From NCBI GenBank assembly GCA_007115705.1, contig QXEO01000143.1:4137434-4201433 (forward strand): DNA of 64,000 nt. The letters are read 5' to 3'. Below are positions 11,790 through 22,045 of this stretch, piece after piece. Source of the stretch: Dactylis glomerata (lineage: Eukaryota; Streptophyta; Magnoliopsida; Poales; Poaceae). The notes beneath the pieces are model-generated. The model was not told the origin of the DNA, did not search any database, and saw only the letters and a program-made list of their open reading frames with translations. The position numbers and the translations under genes were made by a program. Position 1 is the first letter of the stretch. Every line of letters begins with the position of its first letter.

Positions 11790-12510
11790 CCATATAATAT
11801 GGCTAGCAGGAAAGAGTTCACCAAAGATCATATATTTTCCGAGATTTCATCTAACAAATCAGTCCATCTCACTACCAGGTTAGCTCACAAAGTTTCAATT
11901 CTCCATCTCACTGTACAAGAATATTAAGATAGGCGAATAAGAATACAGAACCATGGCTTACTACCTATAGAAATACATAATAAACATCATAAAAAAGGTT
12001 CAGTATCGAGCAAGAGATCGCAAAATCTAAGCGCACATGAAGTGAATCACTCAACTCCATCCACCCGTAAATTAATTTCTCAAAGAATAAAAAATTAGAA
12101 TCTAAGAACCTCAGCTGCTGAAGTACGAAATGCTAGCACTGATAAACAAGTCAGAAACTATATCCTCTACAAGATGCACAGGTTTTCAGAATACTGATGC
12201 ATCCTAGATATTTCTGTATAACTATTAAAACATAGCACGATACACAAGTTTTAGGAATACTGATGTATCCTAGAAGTAATATAGCAAGATACAATTTTCA
12301 CCACCTTGTACTGGTTAACAAAGGCAAAAACAATTTAGCAACGATTAGAGCACCTTGTATTGTCAGAGCTTGCACCAAAACTCACGATCAACGCACAATC
12401 AACATGATTGATTTGCGCTGCGTAAAACGTTGCAGCTTTTCTGTTCTCACTTCCGTTATTTACTTCTGTTATTTACGGATCACCAAAAGCTAAAAAACGG
12501 GCAAGTCTGA
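11790..12510. other. AT-rich intergenic stretch
   Basis: No gene, repeat or hairpin of note was recognised here. The phrase 'GATGCATCCTAGATAT' recurs loosely 60-70 bases further on, suggesting old local duplication. Confidence 0.35.
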
Positions 12511-12521
12511 GCTAACAGGCC

Positions 12522-14623
12522 AAAGAACACACCCCGCGACCCTAGCTCCTCCCGCGACCCTGCTGGCGGCCGCCGCCGCCGCCGCCGCCTAGGCTGCTCC
12601 CGCCTGCTCTAGGCTCGCCCATGGACGCCGCGGCCCCCGCAGCTTCCTCCTCTGCCGCCGTTGCCCCCGCAGCTTCCTCCTCTGCCGCCGCTGCCCCTCC
12701 CCCTTCCAGCCCGCCTGGGGATGGTGGCCTCGATCCAGACCCTGGCCGGAGCCTGCTCGCCTCTGCTGCCCCGGCCCCGGCGCCCCCGGCCCCTGCTGCT
12801 CCAGCCCCGGCGCCCCCAGCCCCTGCTGCTCCAGCCCCAGCCCTGGCCGCTCCGACCCCGGCTGCTCCGACCCCGGCCGCGCCTGGAGTTCCTGATGTTG
12901 GCGTCTTGGAGCCCCCAATTGTGGGCATGGCAGCCTCCGGAGCTCGCCCGGAGGGCTCGACCACGCCTTCCCTGTTGCCGCCTCCTCCTGCTGAGATACC
13001 TCCCGGCTTCACGCCACAGGTGCTCGGGCCGCCCTCCGCTGCTCCGGTGGCTTTGGGCGAGGAGCTGGGCTGGCAGCAGGTGAGAAGCCGTCGTCGTCCC
13101 CAGCTCGACGAGTCTGCTATGGCGTTCAGGCGGAGGGTGCACGGCCGATGCTTCCGCTGCTTGGACCCTGGGCATATGGTGGCTGCCTGCCATGGCCGTG
13201 TCAGGTGCCTTGCATGTCGCCGCTCTGGCCATCGGGAGCGGAATTGTTGGCAGCGCAAGAAGGCAGGCCAAGCTCCGGCTCATGCCTGCTCTCGGCCGCC
13301 TGCCGCTGCTCCGTCTAGCGCCAGTCCGCGCCGCCCTGTCGACCGCTCCCCACCTCTTCGACATGGCCGCTCTTGGGCCTCAGTGGTTGCTCATCCATGT
13401 GGCCTTGCAGCTGATGGGGGTGTGCCGGAGACAGTCCCCGACGGGCCTCCGACTGACTTGGAGATATTGCAGCCCCTCCTTGCAGCTCATGCGGAGGCGC
13501 TTACCGCTGAGTTGCAGGCCATGTTCGCCGCTCGTCTTGAAGTGCTGTTCAAGCCTCTTCAAGACCTGGTTGATGTTGCGGCTTCCAGCCCGGTGGTTCC
13601 TCCTGACAAGGTGCTGAAGTCTGCCTTCGCAGAGGAGGCAACGATGCTGCGATCTGCGTTGCCGGAGATGGTTTCTTCTCAGCTTGATGGCTTGATGAAG
13701 CCGATGTGTGTCGCGACGGAGTCCATTCAGGGATTGCTAGAGCGGCTTGTGAGCATGACGGAGAGGGCTATGGCAGCAACTGAGGAGCTCTCTCTCGCAA
13801 AGGCGTCTTCGGCACAGCTTGCGCAGGCTGAGCTAGCTGTGTCTGGGCCACCGGCGGATACCATTGCTAGCTTTGAGGACTGGCCTTTCGACCTCCACGA
13901 CGTCCCGTTGGTGCAGGTCAGCCCCAAGCAACTGGAGTTGGTGGTCGAGCCTGTTGTGACCGTTGCTTTGGATGAGGTGGTGGCGGTGCCGAGCTTGCAG
14001 GGCATTTCTGTGGGGGATTTGGTTCATGGCGATGCTCCTGTTCAGCACCCTCTTGATAGGGCAGCGCCTTCCCCAATGGAGGAGCTCCTAAAGGAATTGG
14101 AGGCCCCTCCTTCTCACTTTGAGCGTCGTAGCTGTCGCTTGGATTTGAAGCACAAAGGCTCTGATATCCCTGCTTCCAAGCGCGCTGAGTTTAGGCGGGC
14201 AAAGGCTTTTGGGGAGGTGCCAAATGTCAAGAGCAAAGGGAAAGCTTCCGAGGAGGTGATAGATGAGAAGATGCAACATTTCCTAAAGATGTACAAGAAG
14301 CAGCATACTCCGAAGGTCGTTGAGGCGGTGCGCGCCTTAATGCAGGCCAATGCTTGAGCACCTATGTTGGGAGGGTGCACATGGGTGCACCTTTTGTGTG
14401 GCGAGTTGGTTGTTGCTTGGGGAGTTTGTCCGTGTCAGAAACAAGGCGAGACTTGTGAGCTTAGGTCTAGGTGCCCTTGTTTCTGGCACTGATGATGTGC
14501 CATAAGCTGTAGTGTGAGGTTTTGTATGGTTTTTGGGTCCGGTTCCCCTTATTAACTGGACCAATTTCCCATCTTCTATAATGCAAAGGCAGAGCTCCTG
14601 CCGTTTACCGTCAAAAAAAAAAA
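12522..14623 (+). mobile_element. LINE-like element carrying only ORF1 (about 2.1 kb)
   Basis: Flanked by an 11-bp target duplication GCTAACAGGCC at 12511-12521 and 14624-14634, with an A-run of 11 at 14613-14623 directly before the right copy. The tail TTATTAACTGGACC plus AATGCAAAGGCAGAGC matches the LINE tail at 2090-2153. The inside holds a short leader, one intact ORF1 and a 3' untranslated region, but no endonuclease or reverse transcriptase ORF2. It therefore looks like a non-autonomous LINE mobilised in trans, or an internally deleted copy that was reinserted. Confidence 0.85.
12621..14357 (+). CDS. LINE ORF1-type protein with two CCHC zinc knuckles
   Basis: The uninterrupted 578-residue frame has an alanine/proline-rich N-terminal third (residues about 1-130 with APAPPAPAAPA repeats), then a GWQQVRSRRRPQ motif, then two CCHC knuckles near residues 177-210 (CFRCLDPGHMVAAC and CLACRRSGHRERNC), then an acidic and leucine-rich helical C-terminal half ending in FLKMYKKQHTPKVVEAVRAL. 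The architecture fits plant LINE ORF1/gag-like RNA-binding proteins that coat the element RNA. The start at 12621 lies 99 bases into the element, and the stop is followed by a typical 3' untranslated region. The open frame over 1.7 kb suggests recent insertion or selection. I infer RNA binding from the knuckles only. Confidence 0.82.
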   Translation: MDAAAPAASSSAAVAPAASSSAAAAPPPSSPPGDGGLDPDPGRSLLASAAPAPAPPAPAAPAPAPPAPAAPAPALAAPTPAAPTPAAPGVPDVGVLEPPIVGMAASGARPEGSTTPSLLPPPPAEIPPGFTPQVLGPPSAAPVALGEELGWQQVRSRRRPQLDESAMAFRRRVHGRCFRCLDPGHMVAACHGRVRCLACRRSGHRERNCWQRKKAGQAPAHACSRPPAAAPSSASPRRPVDRSPPLRHGRSWASVVAHPCGLAADGGVPETVPDGPPTDLEILQPLLAAHAEALTAELQAMFAARLEVLFKPLQDLVDVAASSPVVPPDKVLKSAFAEEATMLRSALPEMVSSQLDGLMKPMCVATESIQGLLERLVSMTERAMAATEELSLAKASSAQLAQAELAVSGPPADTIASFEDWPFDLHDVPLVQVSPKQLELVVEPVVTVALDEVVAVPSLQGISVGDLVHGDAPVQHPLDRAAPSPMEELLKELEAPPSHFERRSCRLDLKHKGSDIPASKRAEFRRAKAFGEVPNVKSKGKASEEVIDEKMQHFLKMYKKQHTPKVVEAVRALMQANA

Positions 14624-14734
14624 GCTAACAGGCCGCGGGCCGCGCCATCCCATGACCACTCATCCACCTCCCAACATCGCTGCCATGAGCGCATGATCTT
14701 GTGCCATCCCAAGATACAAACACAGCATCCAAAC

Positions 14735-14897
14735 TACTCCCTCCGTTTCAAAATATAGGATGTTTTAACTTTGTGAAGCAAATGTATTTAGACATCTTTT
14801 AGTGTGTAGGTTCACTCGAATATACACACTAAAAGGTGTCTAGATGCATTTGCTTTATAAATCTAAAATATCTTATATTTAAAAAACGGAGGGAGTA
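14735..14897. mobile_element. Stowaway-type MITE
   Basis: TACTCCCTCCGTTTCAAAATATAGGATG at the left is answered by ATCTTATATTTAAAAAACGGAGGGAGTA at the right, and inside AGACATCTTTTAGTGTGTAG pairs with CTACACACTAAAAGGTGTCT-like sequence. TA flanks both ends. It is 163 bases including the TA pair, with no coding capacity. Confidence 0.9.
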
Positions 14898-15064
14898 TTA
14901 GCTAAGACAAAGGGAAATGTTCATGGCACAAAGACTCATATGAGAGTGGCGAATTGAGCTAGCTCGCTTCCCAGATCGTGTACCGTGAGTAATCCATGTG
15001 AGGCATGAGGGAGCTATAATGCTGGTATTCCTCGGTACTCATAATCCCTTATTCACGGGCAATA

Positions 15065-15538
15065 GGAAAGAGATTTTGTGCACATGGGCACTAGTGCTCC
15101 CTTCACTTTTGGTTTTTTGAAAATTTTAAAATCTTACATTTTTATGTATTTTAAAATTATGATATTAAATATGTAAATAGATATACACATGATGAGGGTA
15201 ATCAAAAAAGTTGCGTTAAAAAATACCTTATATTTTGTGAAATACAAAAAAGACAAATTTCTCACTGTAAATAGTAGTACACAAGTACGTCATTTTATTC
15301 CCCGCAAAAAAAAGTACGTCATTTTATCAGTTTACTTTCAAGAAATTTGTCTTTTTTATATTTCCTAAAATATAAAGTATTTTTTAACGGGACTTTTTTG
15401 TGTATACTCCTCGTGTCGAAATCTATCTACATATTTAATCACATAATTTTTGAAGACAAAAAGTGTGAGGTTTTGAAAAATTTCAAAAAATCAAATGTGA
15501 TGGAAGCACTGGTGCCCATGTGCACAAAACATTTTCCG
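15065..15538. mobile_element. Mutator-type MITE with 9-bp target duplication
   Basis: A 9-bp direct repeat CGGGCAATA flanks the element (15056-15064 and 15539-15547). The termini are inverted repeats: GATTTTGTGCACATGGGCAC at left against GTTTTGTGCACATGGGCACC read from the right end. The arms continue in a looser inverted pairing (AAAAAAGACAAATTTCT with AGAAATTTGTCTTTTTT) over nearly the whole length, so it would fold into a long hairpin. No coding capacity. Confidence 0.85.
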
Positions 15539-15547
15539 CGGGCAATA

Positions 15548-16804
15548 CCACTATAAGAATTGGTAGGAAGCAGCTGTGCAAAAGATGAAGCAGGAAGTTA
15601 CTGGACAAATAAGATGAATTGATCTACTAGCAGCAAAACAAAGTGCATATAATATTTACTTAACAGGCTACTAGTAGTGTGAATCTGAAGCAAAACTAGC
15701 AATGATCAATAATTTCAATATCCAGTACCCATATATACACCAGAAATAGAGAGAGGAAACAGGTTGAACTACAAATCGGTAGCGTCTCTAGCTATCACAG
15801 AATATCATGAAAACGAGTACACAAGATTCTACGGTCTCTACGAACAGGGGACGGGGCAACAAACAGAAATTGTGGTAGGAGGAGGAACAGCCCCATCGAT
15901 GGGCATGTTCGAAGTGAGCGATTGAACAGGGCCCCCAAATCGTAGAGGCCCCCAAATTCCTATTGCCCAGTACATACGTACATTCCGTGTCGCAAAAAAT
16001 TGGCCAGTCGTCTAGTTCCCGTGTAGGCCCACGTCCTTTGCTCCCTGCGGCCCAGCAGTAGCACACTAATACGCAAACTCCAGCAAACAACATGCACGAT
16101 CGCTTCCGTAAAAATCTCAATTCCAACCGATCCATCTGTCTCGATCCCAATCAAAAATTCCAGCAGGTTTCGCTTGACGCTTGCCACGACAGACGGCTCG
16201 CGCGGCTAGAAATAGTTGTTCAGAGAGCCTGCGCCCTACGGATCGTCCAACTAGAATTTTTATTGCTTGAATAACTCGTTGATCAGTCAATCTAGTCAAG
16301 TATTAGTCATGTTAAATTGCTTGAATTATTATGAATGTATACTTGAAAATTTATATTCAAGACATACCACACGAATGATGCTTTTCCGTAGAACATAAGA
16401 TTTCTTCATTTTTAGTACTATATTTACTCTTTGGATTTTTTAAAAAATTACGCTTTTAACGTGAATAACTGATATATTTGTCAATATTGTATGAAATAGC
16501 ATATTCCGAAGTTATATAATTAAGGAAATAGCCTTCCGCTTCAATAGACCCCCCTTTGGCAAACATTGTAAAACTTTCCGCCGGTCCCACCAGGTCAGCG
16601 CGAGGGTAAGGGCCGCCCGCCGAAGCCCATATCCAGACCCGCCTGTGCCAAGTCATCTGTATACGTTTTGTATACGGATGACGTGTCGTATACTGATGAC
16701 ATGGCATTTGTGGGCCCAAAAAGTAAAAATGCGAATATAATTAAAAAAACATTCATTAAACCGGCGGGAATTTTACATATTATTTTTCCTAAAACCTAAT
16801 AAAT
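15548..16804. other. Intergenic stretch left of the FAR1 transposon cargo
   Basis: No gene is supported. GTCATCTGTATAC at 16652-16664 pairs with GTATACGGATGAC at 16670-16682 as a short hairpin, and a third half copy, GTATACTGATGAC, follows at 16688-16700. This lies about 100 bases beyond the stop of the 16805-17722 gene and may be its 3' region or a transposon terminus. Confidence 0.35.
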
Positions 16805-17722
16805 CTAAAAACAGCGTGGCCCGCTGTCAGCCTCGTCGCCGCCGTCTCCACCGTCGTTGTCGCTGCCCTTGCTCCAGTCGTAGTCGGAGAGCTCCCAGGC
16901 GTTGCCGCTCGCAGCGCCGGCGTTCGCCGAAGGGCCGTCAGATTCGGCCAAGTCGATGACGGCGCCGCTCTCGTAAGCCGACCACCACTTGGAGTATTCG
17001 TCGTCGGTGGCGAGGCAGCGCTGATGTTCGGCTGCCACCGACTCCTGCACGGCCTTGGTGTAGCCCGACGTGTCCTCGGGGTCGTCGGGCGCGCGCAGGG
17101 ACGCCTGGTGCCGGAGGTGCGCATCCAGCGACGGCGATGGCTGCGGCTGTGGCGGAGTGCGTCCTCTGCCGCGTGCCCTCCCGCGCTGCGCAGCATCCGG
17201 CTTGACGTCCTCCGGCTCCGCGTTCCTGTTCACCGGCGGCGACACCAGGATGTAGGTGGCGCGACGCGGGTGCTCGCGCGGCGGCTGGGCAGTCGCCCGG
17301 TAGCCGAGGCTCGCCAGGACGTCGTCGACGTTGAGGCCGCGCCACGCCCGACGCCGCCCGAAACGGTTGTACGGACCGCCGTCGGCCTCGGGTTGGCGTT
17401 CGAGCTCCGCATCCCTCTCAGCGGCGACTAGGTGCCCCCGGAACGACGAGTTCTCCGCCCAGGCAGGGTTCGCCTGAGCCGCCGGGGTGAGCTCGGAGCG
17501 GCGCCACCGGATGTAGGCGACGAGCCGCGTGCCCTCGGGCACCGGAGGGATGAGGTAGCCAGCGGGGGAGATCTTCCAGCCCGTCGGTGCCCTCCAGTCT
17601 GGCGGGACGAGGTAGTTGTTCTCGTAGAGAACGTGCACCTCCCCGAGCCGCAGGCTCCTCGGCCGATACTCGTTGTCGCGGCGGCCACCGCGGCTGCCGC
17701 CGGCCTCAGAGTTGTGTGCCAT
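16805..17722 (-). CDS. Unknown 305-aa transposon-associated protein
   Basis: I recognise no catalogued domain. The N-terminal half has a regular pattern, RSLRLGEVHVLYENNYLVPP, then DWRAPTGWKISPAGYLIPPV, then IRWRRSELTPAAQ and ADGGPYNRFGRRRAWRGLNV. This resembles small proteins I associate with grass DNA transposons, but I cannot name the family. The middle is basic (RGRARGRGR) and proline-rich, and the C-terminus is acidic (about residues 255-300, rich in D, E and S). It is a single exon with an uninterrupted frame and high GC. The gene is divergent from the FAR1-type transposase gene, about 860 bases away, which suggests the two belong to one mobile unit. Confidence 0.6.
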   Translation of the reverse strand: MAHNSEAGGSRGGRRDNEYRPRSLRLGEVHVLYENNYLVPPDWRAPTGWKISPAGYLIPPVPEGTRLVAYIRWRRSELTPAAQANPAWAENSSFRGHLVAAERDAELERQPEADGGPYNRFGRRRAWRGLNVDDVLASLGYRATAQPPREHPRRATYILVSPPVNRNAEPEDVKPDAAQRGRARGRGRTPPQPQPSPSLDAHLRHQASLRAPDDPEDTSGYTKAVQESVAAEHQRCLATDDEYSKWWSAYESGAVIDLAESDGPSANAGAASGNAWELSDYDWSKGSDNDGGDGGDEADSGPRCF

Positions 17723-18583
17723 GGCGAAGCTTTGCTAGGGGTGGGTTCTCGTGGCGGTGTGGGGCATGGCGAAGGAAGTGAGAGCGTGGGGAGGATTGAG
17801 CGGCGGGGGTGTTTATAGCGGGGGGGGGCGGCCCGGTAGTGCGCGCCGGTAGTGCCGCCATTACTCCCATCGGGTGCCGAGGCGGGACGGGGGTGGAACA
17901 CGAGGTGGGAGGAAGACGAGGCAGGACGGGGGTGGAAGACGAGGCGGCAGGAAGACAACGGCGTTGCCGGTTTAGGGCCGACCGCGTCGGGAGGAAAACG
18001 AGGCGTGCACGGTTGGTGGGGAACGGGAATCTCGACCTGACCGTGTTGGCTTTGGGTCACTGACAGGTGGGTCACACATGTGGTGGGCTCCACTTGTCAG
18101 TGACCAAAGTTAGAAAAAAGTCAGGATAAATAAAATCAGAGGATCCAGCTGCGGATGGTGGGGGTGGGGGTTAGGAAAAAATAAGGCACCTCCGCCGACC
18201 GGAACAAGACAAATATAGGAAAAAATAGCAAAAGTTAGGGTTCGCAGGCAAATAGCGATAGATCAATCCCCGATCCCCACAGAAAGCTAGCAGCTGCCGC
18301 CCGATTCCAAGGCGATTTTGACTGTCCCCGCCGTAGGGTACCGCTCCCACGGAAGAGACAGCCGCTGATTCCAAGGCGATTGTACATCTGCAGATTGTGG
18401 CTAGAAATCTGCAGTTCCGCGCGGCGCAAGGATAGCATCCGTATCGCTTTTAATTTCCGTGTCTTCAATCAACTGAAGTGAATAAGGTGAGATCAGATAC
18501 CCGCTAAAATACTTAATTTAAGAGAGGAACATAATCTCATTAATTTTTGTTTATGTGATTTTAGATAGACGAAGGACGACACT
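17723..18583. promoter_or_regulatory. Shared divergent promoter region with a 17-20-bp inverted repeat
   Basis: This 861-base gap separates the reverse gene at 16805-17722 from the forward FAR1 gene at 18584. It contains an inverted repeat: TTTGGGTCACTGACAGGTGG (18051-18070) against CCACTTGTCAGTGACCAAAG (18090-18109), spaced by about 19 bases. A bidirectional promoter is inferred from gene orientation. Confidence 0.45.
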
Positions 18584-21490
18584 ATGTCATCTAGTAGTGA
18601 CGATGATAACTTAAACGGTGAATCAAGTTTGAATGATGAAATTAGCTCATCCTCAGAAGATGATTTTCCTAACAAAAGCATTTTTGATACCGACGGATCC
18701 GATGATGACAACGTGAGTCATTTATATTTATACCCTACATGTGATGCAAAGAGCATTTGAAATTGTGATCTTATTTTCATATTTTTTAGATGGACATCTA
18801 TTCTGAAAGCAAGGACAGTGATGCAGATGAACCCAACACTGAAAACACCGGCAATGTATGTGCATTGTAACTACATTTGATAATAATTCAATAGCCATTG
18901 CTTCATTGAATTGACATGTTATTTTACTTTGCTGTGCAGCTCATACCAGTGACTCATATTGAGCATGACTATTATGGGGATTCAGATTTGGAAAATTTTG
19001 ATGATGAGGCGATTGAAGAGGGTCCTGAAGTATCAAAATCTCTAAGCATTAGTGATGTATGTTGTTTATTGTTGTATATGGCAGTGCATAGCATATTTGT
19101 GATGATACTAACACTAAATAGATGGTGCTTCTGTGATTTGTCTAGGTAACCCATCATGACCATGGTAACCAACAAGGGGATCCAGCAATGGGGTGCCTAG
19201 CTGGTGAAGATAAGGGGGATACAAACAAGAATATAATTAGGGGCATGACGTTTGTTTTTGAAGAACAGGCGTTTGAGTTCTACAACAAGTACGCCAAACA
19301 GCAAGGTTTCAGCATTAGACGTGAGAGGGTGAAGTGGTTAACGACCAAAATAGGAACACAAATTTTGCGATACAGGCGGTTCCGTTGTTCCAGGGCTGGG
19401 AAACGTAAAGACAAGTGGTTTAACTTGGAAGATCGCCAACGCAGGGCACGACCTCTGTCTCGTTGCAGCTGCAAAGCCCACTTCAGTGTGTCGTACAAGA
19501 GGAAAAGGGGGCATTGGGTTGTTCTAAGATTTGAGGACACTCACAACCATGTTCTCGCTGGTCCGGATGAAGTCCCTTTTCTTCGGTCGCATAGGAAGAT
19601 CAACCCATATCAGAGAGCTGAGATCATGTCATTGGCCACGGGTGGGATGCGGAAGTTCCATATTTTTAGAGTCTTGATGAGCAGGTGTGTTAAGTTTGGC
19701 TTGTTAGGCTTCATAAGGAAAGATCTGTACAACATGTCTTGCTGGGAAAAGAGGAAGCTGATTGGGAAGGGTGACACTAACACAACCATTGGCATTATGG
19801 AGAAAAGGCAGAAGGATGATCCTGATTTTTTTTTATTACCAGCTTGATAAGAAAGGTCGATTGGAACACATGTTGTGGTGTGATTCTCAGTCCCGTCAGG
19901 ACTATATGGACTTTGGTGACGTGCTGGTGTTTGACAGTACATACAAAATGAATCGGTATGGAATGCCATTCGTTCCTTTTGTGGGGATGAACAACCACCG
20001 ACAAACTACAATTTTTGCATGCGCCATCATATCCAGCGAGACTAAAGACACATATGTGTGGGTTTTGCAAACATTTCTGAAAGCTATGTGTCAGAAGAGG
20101 CCAAAAGGGGTTATCACTGATGGTGATGCTGCAATGATCAAATCCATCGGTGAAGTCCTAGTGGGTGTGTGGCACCGTGTGTGTTCATGGCACATAGAGA
20201 AGAACATGAAGAAGCACCTTCCCTCCGACGCTCTGAATGAATTCAGGACGCTGCTATACTACACCACTACTGAAGCCATCTTTGAGGAGAGGTGGAGGGC
20301 GTTTGTTCAGAAATGGCAAACTGAGACCACGACAAAATGGATGAAGAGGACGTATAAAAGGAAGAATCTGTGGGCCGCCGCATATCTTGCCGATGGATAT
20401 TTTCTTGGAATGAAGAGCAACCAGAGGAGCGAGAGTTTGAACTCCTGTCTACATCTTCACCTGGACTTTCGAATGTTACTAGTGGATTTGATTGTTCACT
20501 ACGAGACTGCTGTAAACCGTATCCGTGTGGATGAGGCTCACTTTGACTGCACGGACTCACAAAAAATACCTGTTGATGTTACTAAGTACAGGGAGCTTGA
20601 GGTCTCTGCTTCACATGCATTCTCCGCAGCAAACTTCTATATTTTGCAAATGGAGCTCAAAAAGATTGGCGGCCTACACATTCTAGATGAACTGATAGGT
20701 GATGGTAATTCGAAATTTGTTGTGGCATGGAAGACTAACAGTGAGGCAAGGTTTATCGTGGACTATACACCTGCAGCCTCAGGCGACCCAAAAATAGAGT
20801 GCACCTGCCGGAGGATGAGTCGGAAGGGCCTCCCTTGCAAGCACATACTCTTCATTTTGAATCATGTGGGTGTGTCAGAGATACCAAAATGTTGTGTACT
20901 CAAACGCTTCTCAAAACATGCAAGATTCCGTTTGCCAGCAAGGCGCGAGAGTGATTTATATGCATGGGGATGGTCGTCGACAGCCCAGCGGACTAAGTTC
21001 AGCCAGCTAAGTGCAGTAGGTGCAGAAGCTTTCCATGCCGCATGCGATGGCACAGAGTCTTTCAATGAGCTTATGGAGTGTATGCAGCGGATAATATATA
21101 AGCATAAGGGCACACTTGGAAATGGATCCGATAAATCTGAAACGTATTTTCATGAGACTGCACAGGACAGAGGAGATGCAGCTGTAGTGGGGATCCTGGA
21201 GAAGTTGCGACCAAGGGAGCACCTAAGCTAGGCAAACAAAACATAGGCGAGACGGCTAATTATCCACATGTGACAAAAAATGGCAGACCAGTGGGTTTTC
21301 AGGAGCGGCGACCACGCAAGCAAAGCGCGTGCACCGCTTGCAATGTTACAGGTCATAACATGCGAAATGCAAAATTATGCGTACGACATCCACAGTGAGT
21401 ATTGTTACTTTATCGCAACTACCTGTTATTTCATGTGCCATAAACTAACTGTTATTTCATATCTGGCATTGCAGGTATGTTGCGCCAGAA
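18584..21490 (+). pseudogene. FAR1/FHY3-type MULE transposase with two frameshifts
   Basis: Exons: 18584-18712, 18790-18855, 18940-19056, then 19146 onward; a final short exon from 21475 (donor at 21395) is possible. The first three exons encode an acidic serine/aspartate-rich leader. The main exon has the FAR1 DNA-binding domain (FEFYNKYAKQQGFSIRRERV, RCSCKAHFSVSY, FEDTHNHVLAGPDEV), the MULE transposase core (VLVFDSTYKMNRYGMPFVPF, GVITDGDAAM, VCSWHIEKNMKKHL) and a SWIM finger (CTCRRMSRKGLPCKH). The frame breaks at a T-run, 19826-19834 (nine Ts, eight needed), and again at 21189-21192 (four Gs, five needed); past it GAPKLGKQNIGE and a zinc-knuckle-like CTACNVTGHNM are readable in the second frame. 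Either the copy is inactive or the homopolymers are sequencing errors. Family members act as transposases or as domesticated transcription factors. Confidence 0.88.
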
Positions 21491-21495
21491 CAACT

Positions 21496-21733
21496 CTAGA
21501 CGCAGCAGCCCTATGCGTCTATTCTAGCAACTTCATTATTATGTTCCAGCAACTTCATTATTATGTTCCGGCTTGAATCCATAAATGCTATGTATTTATG
21601 TTATTTAATCAACACTAGACGCAGCAGCCCTATGCGTCTATTCTAGCAACTTCATTATTATGTTCCAGCAACTTCATTATTATGTTCTGACTTGAATCCA
21701 TAAACGCTATGTATTTATGTTATTTAATCAACA
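21496..21733. repeat. 119-bp tandem duplication, two copies
   Basis: Copies at 21496-21614 and 21615-21733 begin CTAGACGCAGCAGCCCTATG and end GTATTTATGTTATTTAATCA. They differ at only a few positions. Inside each copy the phrase AGCAACTTCATTATTATGTT occurs twice. It lies just past the FAR1 gene, in its presumed 3' region. Confidence 0.85.
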
Positions 21734-22045
21734 AAGCGCTGTGTTTTGTCCAAAAATACACTGAAACTGATCACAAAGTTGTAGGAACCACTAGTACAAA
21801 CCAGCAGAATCTCTACCGCGACAGAGAAAAACAGCAGAATCTCTGCCGCTGCAGAGAAAAAACAGCATACCATCAGCCGCGCAAGATAACTGGACCAGAC
21901 ATGAATAAAGTGATACAAAAGCATCAAACATATATATTGGGTACGTGAAATCTCAAATAAGTTCATAATTCAAATAAAACAGAACAACCAAAAGTACTTG
22001 CTTAGACATACTACGCGAGAGTAAAGCTCTTCTCACATGTTGATA
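21734..22045. other. Gap between FAR1 and B3-like genes
   Basis: No gene is seen. AACAGCAGAATCTCTGCCG-type text occurs twice between 21800 and 21860 as a short imperfect direct repeat. Confidence 0.35.

Noticed and set aside
12542..13364. Reverse-strand frames rich in A, G and R opposite the LINE ORF1
   Set aside because: Shadows of the alanine/proline-rich ORF1 coding strand, which has CCHC knuckles.
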